The notes under the pieces were generated by a model. It saw only the letters and a program-made list of their open reading frames with translations, was not told the origin of the DNA and made no database searches. Positions 31,867 to 39,959 of a stretch of DNA of 64,000 nt are shown piece after piece. Made by a program: the position numbers and the translations under genes. Position 1 is the stretch's first letter; each line of letters begins with the position of its first letter. The DNA lies in assembly GCF_018333375.1 (NCBI RefSeq), contig NZ_BORW01000019.1:39534-103533 (forward strand). Direction: 5' to 3'. This stretch comes from Paenibacillus cookii (GTDB lineage: Bacteria; Bacillota; Bacilli; Paenibacillales; Paenibacillaceae).

Positions 31867-33381
31867 TTACGCGCCTGTGATGGTCAGCTCGGAGCGCTTT
31901 GAGTCCCAAGTGACGGTGAATCCCATCTGCTTCAATAAGGAGGCGGGAATCATCGTCGCTCCGTTCTCTGCGGTGATCGGGCTGGGCAACAGCACTTTTT
32001 TGCCATTGATGTCCACTTCGTTATAACCAGGGCGGAAGTCAACCGAGGTATCCTTATATTTGAGCGTATACATGCCTCCGTCCGCCGTCGTCGGGGTCTT
32101 CAATTCGGCCCCCAGGGCCTTTGCCGTATCCTTTAAGGGCACGTTAATCAAGTTGCCGGACATCGTAGCGGGGAAGGAGGAAGAGAGCAGGCTTCCGTTG
32201 ACCTTAACGGTGATCGGGATTTGCAGCCGCTTCGGCGCATATTCCATGCCGTCCTGCGAATTTCTGCGGCCCCCGACCTCGTTCCATTGATTGGCTCCCC
32301 AGCCCCAGACCTGGCCCTGAGCATCGATAGCCAAAGCATGCCTCGATCCGGGGGAGAGGGCAACGATCCCTTTCAAGCCATTCACTTTGCCTTCCTTGCC
32401 GTCAGGTCCTTTGCCGTAAGTCCAAACCTCGCCTTGTTCGGTGAGGAGCATCGTTAAGCCGCTGCTGGCCGCCTGTTTAAACTTGAGGCCGGGATAGAGC
32501 TTTATTGGTTTCCCGGAAAGTTTATACGACGCGGCAGAAGGCGTTAACGACCATTTCCAGGCTGTGCCTGATCGATCGATCCCGTACATACCGGAGGAGA
32601 AATCCCCTGTGACCTGCTTTAGGGCAGGGAGGCCTGAAACGCGAACCGGCGGGAGTACGTTCAATCGATGATCTTGCCGTTCCGCCCGAATCACCCATAA
32701 CGACCCGGCATCGTCGAGTGTATATGCGGTATCTCCCGCAACGCTCAAACTGACGTATTTGCCGGTGTGCTTAATCTCGAAGGGCTGACCTATTTTCCCG
32801 GTATCAACATCCTTCGTCCAAGCCCAAAGCGATCCGTCCTGCTTAAGGGCAAAGTTGACGGCATGCTGCGTCGCGACCTGGGCAACGCGCGTTAGCAAGG
32901 GGAACTGCCGCGGCGGCAGCGTCTCGGTCGAATTTCTTAGATGGGATCCCCATTCCCAGACGGTTCCGTCATCTTTGACGGCAAGCTGATACCCGGAACC
33001 GCTCGTCGCGATCGAGCGGATTCCGGTGAGACCGACCAGCCGGACCGGCGAATTGACGCTTCCGACCGCGCTTGTGCCGGGCAGCCCCAATTCGCCGTAT
33101 AAATTGCGGCCCCATGTCCACACCGATCCGTCCGCACGCAATCCGACGGAATAATAGGTACCTGCCAATACCTGCGTAAAGGCGGTTTCTGCTGCCGTTT
33201 TGGCGGGAGAAGAAGCTACCGGACCTGAAGAAACATGTGCAGCGGCATGAGCAGGCACGCTAACGCCGCGATGATTTTCGTCTGCCGCCAGGCTTGTACC
33301 GGCACCCGATGCCATTATTATTGCAGCGATGGCCAGAACGGCCGGCCGGCGAAGCGACGTTACGGGCTTTGCGCGGTTCAT
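31867..33381 (-). CDS. Secreted RCC1-repeat protein with copper-amine-oxidase-N domain
   Basis: This 504-residue exported protein has a signal peptide (about residues 1-32, ending TSLAA), RCC1-type seven-bladed propeller repeats (YSVGLRADGSVWTWGRNLYGELG; GSRHALAIDAQGQVWGWGANQWNEVGG) and a C-terminal copper amine oxidase N-terminal-like domain (about 395-504: VKVNGSLLSS, INVPLKDTAKALGAEL, MIPASLLKQMGFTVTWDSKRSELTI). The last domain is a common cell-surface adhesion-type module in Paenibacillus, not an enzyme. Tandem paralogue of the gene at 33415, 33 bp apart. Confidence 0.88.
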   Translation of the reverse strand: MNRAKPVTSLRRPAVLAIAAIIMASGAGTSLAADENHRGVSVPAHAAAHVSSGPVASSPAKTAAETAFTQVLAGTYYSVGLRADGSVWTWGRNLYGELGLPGTSAVGSVNSPVRLVGLTGIRSIATSGSGYQLAVKDDGTVWEWGSHLRNSTETLPPRQFPLLTRVAQVATQHAVNFALKQDGSLWAWTKDVDTGKIGQPFEIKHTGKYVSLSVAGDTAYTLDDAGSLWVIRAERQDHRLNVLPPVRVSGLPALKQVTGDFSSGMYGIDRSGTAWKWSLTPSAASYKLSGKPIKLYPGLKFKQAASSGLTMLLTEQGEVWTYGKGPDGKEGKVNGLKGIVALSPGSRHALAIDAQGQVWGWGANQWNEVGGRRNSQDGMEYAPKRLQIPITVKVNGSLLSSSFPATMSGNLINVPLKDTAKALGAELKTPTTADGGMYTLKYKDTSVDFRPGYNEVDINGKKVLLPSPITAENGATMIPASLLKQMGFTVTWDSKRSELTITGA

Positions 33382-33414
33382 ATACGACCCTCCTTGTTTT
33401 TTTACCGAACCGAA

Positions 33415-34905
33415 CTAGTTCATACGGATGGCGATCCGTTCCTCGTTCGGCAGCCAGTTGACGGTGGCGCCCAGCTTTTCGCTGATCAGACGAAGCGGAA
33501 GGTATACCGTTCCGTCCACGGTAAACGGTTTGTTATCGAACCGGATCGGGTTGTTGTTCAGCGTGATGCTGCCCGTTTTGACGTTTACCGCGATTGAAAT
33601 GGCAGGTTTTCCGGCTTCATTGCGCGTAACCTTAGCCGTCTTGCTTTTTTCGTCGTAGGAGACTTCGGCGCCCATTTTTTCGAACACGGAACGAAGCGGC
33701 ACGAAATTTTGCTCATTGCGCGTGATGACGCCGCTGCCCAATGGCACGTTTTCCCCGTTCAAGGAAACGGAGATCGGTTTTTGCACGGGTACGGGCGTGT
33801 TATGCATGAACTCATAATCGCCATGGCCGAGTTCCGCCGCTTTATTGACGCCCCATCCCCAAAGGGTGCCGTCTTTTTTCTGCATGATGATGTGGCGGTC
33901 GCCGTTTTTGACCGAAACCACGTTCGAGGCGAGCAGCTTAAAGGAGACGTTGGACGGTACTTGATTCCGCTGGATCGAAGTCTCGTACACTTTGCCGTCG
34001 CCCGTGAAGGCCACAATCGAATTTTCTACGATATACGCCTCTTTCACGTTTTTTACGCCGGTTAACAGGACCGGTTTGGCATGGTCGGTATATACCGGGC
34101 CGTCCGAATATCCGGTTACGGTTGCACCCCAGAACCAAAGCCGGGATTGGTTGTCGATGGCCAGCGAGGATTTCTGGTTCTGCCAGATGCTTTTGATATG
34201 GCTTAAAGACTGGATTTTCGTCGCGCTCAGCGTGCCGGGAAGAGGGCCGGTGCCTTTTAAGGTTTTCGGCCAGGTCCATACGGTGCCGTCTTTTTTCAGC
34301 GCGATCGTGTCTTCGAGTTGAACGACGTTATCGAGATTTTTGACGGGGGTGAAGGTTTGGGCGGAATCCGAGTTCGTCCAGACCGTCCCGTCAGATTTCA
34401 AGAAAACGCGGCGTCCTTCGCCGGTTTTGTCGTTGCTGCGGTAAAAGCTTTCGACGTCCGTCACATGGTCGATGCCTTTAACGGGTTCGAAATGCGTCAG
34501 ATCCCAGCCCTCATCCGTTTTTACCGAGCTGAAAACGTTCCCGTCCGCATCGATGGCGAGCATGGGCCCATAACCCTCGATTTTCGCAACGTTGCTGATC
34601 CCGCTGACAGGTTTGACGGTCACCGCTTTGCTCAGCACTTTGGTCTCCCAGAGCCATACCGTGTGGTCTTGTTTCTCGACCATTTTGTTGCCGAGCATGG
34701 ACGTTACGCCGCTGAGTTCCGGGACTTGGGTCGGCACGGGCTGCTGAGGGCCCCAGATCCAGAACGTCCCGTCCGTTTTGACAAGGGAATCCGTTCCGTA
34801 CGATGCGATGGTCGAAGCGGTATTCGTATTTGCTGCCGCTGCGGACGCCTGGGCCGAAACCGTTAGGCCGATTGCCAGCGACAAAAGTGTAATCGTTTTT
34901 TTCAT
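33415..34905 (-). CDS. Secreted RCC1-repeat protein with copper-amine-oxidase-N domain
   Basis: This 496-residue protein has a signal peptide (residues 1-23, LLSLAIGLTVSAQASAAA), divergent RCC1 repeats (TDGTFWIWGPQQ, DHTVWLWETK, KKDGTLWGWGVNKAAELG) and a complete C-terminal copper-amine-oxidase-N domain (ISVSLNGENVPLGSGVITRNEQNFVPLRSVFEKMGAEVSYDEKS... VYLPLRLISEKLGATVNW). It is first in the two-gene transcript with the paralogue at 31867. The ATG has GAAAGGAG upstream. Probably surface-associated; ligand unknown. Confidence 0.88.
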   Translation of the reverse strand: MKKTITLLSLAIGLTVSAQASAAAANTNTASTIASYGTDSLVKTDGTFWIWGPQQPVPTQVPELSGVTSMLGNKMVEKQDHTVWLWETKVLSKAVTVKPVSGISNVAKIEGYGPMLAIDADGNVFSSVKTDEGWDLTHFEPVKGIDHVTDVESFYRSNDKTGEGRRVFLKSDGTVWTNSDSAQTFTPVKNLDNVVQLEDTIALKKDGTVWTWPKTLKGTGPLPGTLSATKIQSLSHIKSIWQNQKSSLAIDNQSRLWFWGATVTGYSDGPVYTDHAKPVLLTGVKNVKEAYIVENSIVAFTGDGKVYETSIQRNQVPSNVSFKLLASNVVSVKNGDRHIIMQKKDGTLWGWGVNKAAELGHGDYEFMHNTPVPVQKPISVSLNGENVPLGSGVITRNEQNFVPLRSVFEKMGAEVSYDEKSKTAKVTRNEAGKPAISIAVNVKTGSITLNNNPIRFDNKPFTVDGTVYLPLRLISEKLGATVNWLPNEERIAIRMN

Positions 34906-35263
34906 GTTTGAAATTCTCCTTTCAAGATGTAACCAAAAAATGATGCAGATTGCCGCGAAAAAATGAGATCGGTAGGGAGCTTGGATCGGAAGATTCCAAA
35001 TATTAGACGTGCATCATGATAAAATGTTACATTTTTGACCGCAAAAAAACACCCCTGGATGCATTCCGCAAATTTTGTCGCAAGTACTCGAAGTTTTTTT
35101 TATTTGAGAACATTCACCCTGGATTCGCGGCGCACATCGCGCATAATGTTGTCACATTTTCCAAGCCAAAGTTTCGATGAGAAAACAGGCCGGTCTGTGA
35201 TACAATGAGTTGGTCCAATTTTAATAGAGAAGTTTCACATGCATGGGAGAAGGAGTCGGCTAC

Positions 35264-35890
35264 ATGGAAAAAAACACGCCTTTTATTGCCGTTGAGGGAC
35301 CGATCGGGGCGGGCAAAACGACGTTGGCTGCGATGCTTGGAGAGCATTTCGCGCTTCCGGTCGTGAAGGAAATCGTCGAAGAAAACCCGTTTATCGATAA
35401 ATTTTATCAAAATATGGACGATTGGAGCTTTCAGCTCGAAATGTTCTTTCTGTGCAACCGGTACAAGCAGTTGAAAGAAACGGTCCAAGAGTACGTCATG
35501 TCGGGAAAACCTGTGGTTTCGGACTACCATATTTTTAAGAACCTGATCTTCAGCCAGCGAACGTTAACCGGCGCGGAACGGGACAAATACGAGCAAATCT
35601 ATCATATTCTGACGGATGATTTGCCTAAACCCAACATCATGATCTACATCAAAGCAAGTTTGGAAACCCTGCTGCACCGGATCGCCAAGAGGGGGCGGCC
35701 GTTCGAGCAGGACATGGATCCGGGATATCTCCAGCAGTTGATCGAGGATTACGAAGCGGCGATGTCGTCGCTTGCGGACCGCGAACCTTCAACGATCATC
35801 ATGACCATCGACGCCAACCGGGTCGACTTCGTCCAAAACAAAAACCAATTCGAGGAAATTGCCTCTCAATTAAAGGAGAACTTGTCATGA
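35264..35890 (+). CDS. Deoxynucleoside kinase (Dgk type)
   Basis: This 208-residue protein has the P-loop GPIGAGKTTL (residues 10-19), the substrate-binding ENPFIDKFYQNMDDWSFQLEMFFLCNRY and the DRY-like YHIFKNLIFSQRTL and lid IAKRGRPFEQ blocks of bacterial dCK/dGK enzymes. It phosphorylates purine deoxynucleosides, salvaging DNA precursors. The ATG at 35264 has GAAGGAG 8 nt upstream; an earlier ATG at 35243 precedes that site. It overlaps the next kinase by 4 nt (ATGA). B. subtilis has the same pair (dgk-dck). Confidence 0.9.
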   Translation: MEKNTPFIAVEGPIGAGKTTLAAMLGEHFALPVVKEIVEENPFIDKFYQNMDDWSFQLEMFFLCNRYKQLKETVQEYVMSGKPVVSDYHIFKNLIFSQRTLTGAERDKYEQIYHILTDDLPKPNIMIYIKASLETLLHRIAKRGRPFEQDMDPGYLQQLIEDYEAAMSSLADREPSTIIMTIDANRVDFVQNKNQFEEIASQLKENLS

Positions 35891-36528
35891 ATCCATACCA
35901 AATCCCGGAAAACGCGATCATCACGGTCGCGGGTACGGTCGGCGTGGGCAAATCCACGCTTACGAAAGCGTTGGCGGCGCAGCTCGGCTTTAAAACCTCC
36001 ATGGAAAAGGTCGATCATAACCCTTATTTGGAAAAGTTCTATCACGATTTCGAACGATGGAGCTTCCATTTGCAGATCTATTTTTTGGCCGAGCGTTTTA
36101 AGGAACAAAAAAGAATGTTCGAAATAGGAGGAGGGTTCGTCCAGGACCGCTCCATTTATGAAGATACCGGCATTTTTGCCAAAATGCACGCCGACCAAGG
36201 AACGATGTCGAAAATCGACTACGAAACATACACCAGTCTATTTGAGGCGATGGTAATGACGCCGTATTTCCCGCATCCCGATGTCCTCATTTACCTTGAA
36301 GGCAGCTTGCCGTCCATCCTGGCCCGGATTAAGGAGCGGGGACGCGAGATGGAGATTCAGACCGACGTATCCTATTGGGAACACATGCACCAAAGATATT
36401 CGGATTGGATCCGTGAATTTCAGGCTTGCCCGGTGCTTCGCTTGAACATCGACGAATACGACGTGCATGATCCCGAATCGATGTCGGACATATTGAAGCA
36501 GGTGGGAGCCATCATTCGTTCTTCCTAA
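35887..36528 (+). CDS. Deoxynucleoside kinase (Dck type)
   Basis: This 213-residue paralogue has P-loop GTVGVGKSTL (residues 15-24), NPYLEKFYHDFERWSFHLQIYFLAERF, the DRS motif VQDRSIYEDTGIFA and the lid ERGREMEIQTDVSYWEHMHQRY. It is probably the deoxycytidine/deoxyadenosine kinase partner of the upstream Dgk. The ATG overlaps the preceding stop. Which enzyme prefers which base cannot be fixed by reading alone. Confidence 0.88.
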   Translation: MNPYQIPENAIITVAGTVGVGKSTLTKALAAQLGFKTSMEKVDHNPYLEKFYHDFERWSFHLQIYFLAERFKEQKRMFEIGGGFVQDRSIYEDTGIFAKMHADQGTMSKIDYETYTSLFEAMVMTPYFPHPDVLIYLEGSLPSILARIKERGREMEIQTDVSYWEHMHQRYSDWIREFQACPVLRLNIDEYDVHDPESMSDILKQVGAIIRSS

Positions 36529-36585
36529 TGAACAATCGCAAAATGAAAGCAGGCGGCATCAACAAATAACCATACCGATAACGAA

Positions 36586-36627
36586 AATGCCGGGAACGGA
36601 CGACGGATCCGTTTTCGGTATTTTTTG
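36586..36627 (+). terminator. Intrinsic terminator
   Basis: AATGCCGGGAACGGA pairs with TCCGTTTTCGGTATT (15 bp with G-T pairs), followed by a T-run. It ends the kinase operon. Confidence 0.75.
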
Positions 36628-36863
36628 TATGCAGGTTAATCGATGTTTACAACCTCTTTTAAGGGCTGTGTCATTTTTGATGAAAAAGTCCCGGATCCCC
36701 GCCAGGCAGGGTTCGATCCGGATACAAGAAACACATATTCCCTCATTTCCCGTTATGGATTATAATCATGCCTTGTGGAAAAAGAAGGATATGGAGGGAG
36801 GATTGGATAAATAGAAAACGCTTCCACGGAAAGCAATGACTTAAATCGTCAGAGAGGGATGGC

Positions 36864-38621
36864 ATGATGAAAAAGGATGTATTTTTCCGGCTGTTAAAAT
36901 ATATGAAGAAGTATAAGCTTCTCTATGCCGGGTTAATCGCGACCATGCTGGCTGGAATCACCTTGGATCTGTCCGTGGCATGGTTTTTGTCCCAAATAAC
37001 AAACGCGGCGGTGAAGTTCGACGTTGACCGTTGGCCGTTACTTGTCGCCATTGGGATCGCCATCATGCTTGGCTGCAGCTTGATTTCATTTTTCGATACA
37101 TATTTGAAACAAAAAGCTTCAGTAAAAGTCAGGAACGACATCCGTCTGGACACGATGGACCATGCCTTGCGGCTGCATCAGGACTACAACGACCGGATCC
37201 ATACCGGCGATTTGCTCGCGAGGTTCACGAGCGACAACCAAGCGGTGGGCGAGGCGGCCGGGAACGTGATCATGGGGTTGATCCGAAATCCGCTGCTTGC
37301 CACATGCGCCTTTATCTACCTGCTCAATATTCATTGGCCGCTTGCGTTGATCACGATTTGCGTCGGACCGGCGATGATCTTGACGGGTAAAATGTTCGGG
37401 GAATCGATGCGCAGGAAAGGGGTCCGCCTGCAGGAGACGATGGGACGAGGAACGTCGTATTTGCAGGATGTGCTGGGATCTGGCGTTTTGTACAAAATTT
37501 TCGGCCTGGAAAAAAAGATATCCAAGCAGTACCGGCAATTCAGCACGGAAATCGCGGAAATCGAGCAAAGCCAGGGCAAAACCCAAGGGGCTGCCGCGGC
37601 CATGTCGCAGGGGATTGCGCTTGTAACCTTCATGACGGCCATCCTGCTAGCCGGGTATTTCGTCGCCAAAGGCAGCCTGGAAGTCGGCGCGATGCTTGCT
37701 TTTATCCAGCTCATGAACTATCTGGTGAATCCGTTTGCTCTTTTGCCGGCTTTATGGTCCAGCATGCAGCAAGCATTGGCAGGGGCGGAGAGGATTTTTC
37801 AGGTGATCGACGCCCCCAAAGAGTACGCCGAGCTGCCGGCGGCGAGCCGGGCAAAAACGGCATTCAGCGAGCTTGTTGTGTCCTCTGTCGGATTTTCGTA
37901 CAAGGAGGGGGCGGAAGAGGTACCGGCGCTGCGCCATATCGGATTTCGGGTGTTCGCGGGACAGACGGTGGCCGTCGTCGGCGGCAGCGGCGGAGGCAAG
38001 TCTACCTTGTTCAAACTGCTGCTTGGGTTATATCCTCCCGGATCGGGCAGCATTAGAATCGACGGGAAAGCGCTCGGGGACATCGGCCCCCGGGAATACA
38101 GGGATTATTTTTCGCTTGTGCCGCAGGAATCCATTCTGTTCACGGGGACGATCCGGGACAATATTCTGGATGGAAACCCGAATGCGAGCGAGGAGCAAAT
38201 CATCGCAGCCGCCAAACAGGCCAACGCCTACGATTTCATCATGAAGCTGCCGGAAGGATTCGCTACGGAGATCGGGGAACGGGGCTCGCGGCTCTCCGGC
38301 GGACAAAAGCAGCGGATTGCGATCGCCAGGGCGATCTTGCGGGATGCGCCGATCCTGCTTCTCGATGAAGCGACGGCCGCACTGGACAACGAATCCGAAA
38401 GATTGGTCCAAGATGCGCTTTCGAAGCTGATGGTCGGCAAAACGACGCTGGTCATTGCCCACCGCTTGTCCACCGTGCAGCATGCGGACCTGATTCTGGT
38501 CATGGAAAACGGCGAAATCGTGGAAAACGGGACACATCGCTCCCTGCTGGCGGCAGGCGGAAGATACCAGGAGCTTTATCAAGCGCAGATGAAGAATGAG
38601 GCTATTGCAGCCTCTACGTGA
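36864..38621 (+). CDS. Homodimeric-type ABC exporter (BmrA/MsbA-like)
   Basis: This 585-residue half-transporter has six membrane helices (about 15-310) and a nucleotide-binding domain with Walker A GGSGGGKST (about 372-380), Q-loop VPQESILF, signature LSGGQKQRIAIARA (about 477-490), Walker B ILLLDEATAALD (about 497-508) and H-loop IAHRLST. Such proteins export lipids or hydrophobic drugs. No partner half-transporter is adjacent. A 39-codon ORF overlaps its stop codon (GTGA). Confidence 0.93.
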   Translation: MMKKDVFFRLLKYMKKYKLLYAGLIATMLAGITLDLSVAWFLSQITNAAVKFDVDRWPLLVAIGIAIMLGCSLISFFDTYLKQKASVKVRNDIRLDTMDHALRLHQDYNDRIHTGDLLARFTSDNQAVGEAAGNVIMGLIRNPLLATCAFIYLLNIHWPLALITICVGPAMILTGKMFGESMRRKGVRLQETMGRGTSYLQDVLGSGVLYKIFGLEKKISKQYRQFSTEIAEIEQSQGKTQGAAAAMSQGIALVTFMTAILLAGYFVAKGSLEVGAMLAFIQLMNYLVNPFALLPALWSSMQQALAGAERIFQVIDAPKEYAELPAASRAKTAFSELVVSSVGFSYKEGAEEVPALRHIGFRVFAGQTVAVVGGSGGGKSTLFKLLLGLYPPGSGSIRIDGKALGDIGPREYRDYFSLVPQESILFTGTIRDNILDGNPNASEEQIIAAAKQANAYDFIMKLPEGFATEIGERGSRLSGGQKQRIAIARAILRDAPILLLDEATAALDNESERLVQDALSKLMVGKTTLVIAHRLSTVQHADLILVMENGEIVENGTHRSLLAAGGRYQELYQAQMKNEAIAAST

Positions 38622-38737
38622 ACGGGGTCATGCAAACGGCCGATACTTCAACCGTAACGACGACAGCGATTACCATTCCCGGAGGGGATGCCCTGGGTCC
38701 CGGAACTCTGATAATCGTCCAGTTCGTCATATCCTGA
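38618..38737 (+). CDS. Candidate 39-codon peptide coupled to the ABC exporter
   Basis: The GTG at 38618 overlaps the ABC transporter stop (GTGA). The frame reads a Thr-rich segment (ADTSTVTTTAITIPGGDALG) and a hydrophobic C-terminus (GTLIIVQFVIS). The amphipathic, Thr/Ile-rich character looks less random than the other frames. There is no independent ribosome binding site and no recognised family. Confidence 0.3.
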   Translation: MNGVMQTADTSTVTTTAITIPGGDALGPGTLIIVQFVIS

Positions 38738-38803
38738 TCCTTTTGACCGCACTACAACATCAATGTATTTCATCGGCTTCTGCCCAACATGTTTTTCATC
38801 CTT

Positions 38804-38839
38804 GAGACCTGCTCCTGCTTTTGGGGCGGGTCTCTTTTT
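38804..38839 (+). terminator. Intrinsic terminator
   Basis: GAGACCTGCTCC pairs with GGGGCGGGTCTC around TGCTTTT, followed by TTTTT. It is the first terminator downstream of the ABC exporter, 180 nt after its stop. Confidence 0.8.
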
Positions 38840-38927
38840 CGCGAAAGGGCACCCCGGGTGGAACAAAAAATTTTAATCGTTCCAGACCCCTATGACATAT
38901 GGTACAATTTTCAAAAGGCAAGGGTAT

Positions 38928-39017
38928 TTGGACCAAGCGGAATCTTTTGCCGATCGTGGTCATCGTTTGCGGAATGGAACCTATTCGGAACTGCAACGTA
39001 GGTATATGGAAAGATGA
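38928..39017 (+). CDS. Candidate 29-residue peptide ORF
   Basis: TTG 38928 follows AAGGCAAGGG, and the frame (LDQAESFADRGHRLRNGTYSE then LQRRYMER) is helical, charged and coding-like. A TACAAT (38903-38908) could be its -10 element. No family recognised. Confidence 0.3.
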   Translation: MDQAESFADRGHRLRNGTYSELQRRYMER

Positions 39018-39028
39018 GGTAAGACGCA

Positions 39029-39160
39029 ATGCAGGATCGGCGTCAAGGGTACATAAACAAAATGGAAGAGAATGGTTCGCAATCACGAAAACCTTCCGCC
39101 AAACGGAACAAGCAACTTAAAAATATATTGCCTTTAACAACGCAAAATCACATGGGATAG
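39029..39160 (+). CDS. Candidate 43-residue basic peptide ORF
   Basis: ATG 39029 follows GAGG (39015-39019 region) at about 9 nt. The product (MQDRRQGYINKMEENGSQSR...) is highly basic and rich in Lys, Gln and Asn. It lies between a terminator and the membrane/vWA/TelA operon and may be part of its leader. Function unknown. Confidence 0.3.
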   Translation: MQDRRQGYINKMEENGSQSRKPSAKRNKQLKNILPLTTQNHMG

Positions 39161-39209
39161 CCTGAATGTGTTTTCCCGCGTTTGGCGAGGTAGCAAAAGG
39201 AGGTAGACG

Positions 39210-39947
39210 TTGGATCGAATGAAGTACATAAAATTTTTTGGGCTTGTCGCAGGGCTCGTGGTCCTGAACATTCTCGTGCTCTCTCCCGGATTTTTGGGCA
39301 TTTCGATCGGGGGAAGCGCTCTTTCGACGGCATGCGGGATTACGTTGCTGGTTGCAAGCGCCATCATCCTATTTTATGGATGTTATATGCTGCTGTTCAA
39401 GCCTCCGGCCGTCATTCCCGTCAAAAAGATCCGCACGCATGAAGACTATGTGGAGGCGCTCAATCGCTACCGTAACGTCAAATCGCTTCAGGAATTCGTT
39501 ACGCTGGCCCTCGAGCAATTGGACCGCATCTTGAAAAAAAGAGCCACGCTGATGAATATCATCAACCAGCGGTTTGACGAAGGGGAATTGAGCCACAAAA
39601 AGTTTTCGTCCGTCGCCTACGAGGTCGAAAAGCTGTTCTACCTGAACGTCAAAAGCATTTTAAACAGGCTCAGCGTGTTTGACGAGTCGGAATACCTGAG
39701 CGTCATGAACCAGCGGCAGTCCAAGTTCTCGCGCGAAATTCTCGAGGAAAAAACGAAGGTGTACAACGAGTACCTGTCTTTCATGAAAAGCTCTTTGAGC
39801 ACGAACGAGGAAATTTTGCTGAAGCTCGATAAGCTCATCATCGAAATCTCCCGCCTGGACAGTTTTGAACCCGGCGACATCGACAACATGCCGTGCATGC
39901 AGGAAATCGACTCGTTAATCAAGCAGACCAAATTATATAAACAGTGA
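39210..39947 (+). CDS. Two-TM coiled-coil protein, XpaC-like partner of TelA
   Basis: This 245-residue protein has two N-terminal membrane helices (about residues 6-26 and 36-62) and a long helical cytoplasmic region (LQEFVTLALEQLDRILKKRATLMNIINQ ... SSLSTNEEILLKLDKLIIEISRL) ending in IDSLIKQTKLYKQ. In B. subtilis, xpaC precedes a telA gene, and the size and C-terminal helix pattern here fit such a partner, though sequence similarity is weak by eye. It starts at TTG 39210 after AAAGGAGG. First of a three-gene operon. Confidence 0.7.
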   Translation: MDRMKYIKFFGLVAGLVVLNILVLSPGFLGISIGGSALSTACGITLLVASAIILFYGCYMLLFKPPAVIPVKKIRTHEDYVEALNRYRNVKSLQEFVTLALEQLDRILKKRATLMNIINQRFDEGELSHKKFSSVAYEVEKLFYLNVKSILNRLSVFDESEYLSVMNQRQSKFSREILEEKTKVYNEYLSFMKSSLSTNEEILLKLDKLIIEISRLDSFEPGDIDNMPCMQEIDSLIKQTKLYKQ

Positions 39948-39959
39948 GAGGTGCAATGA

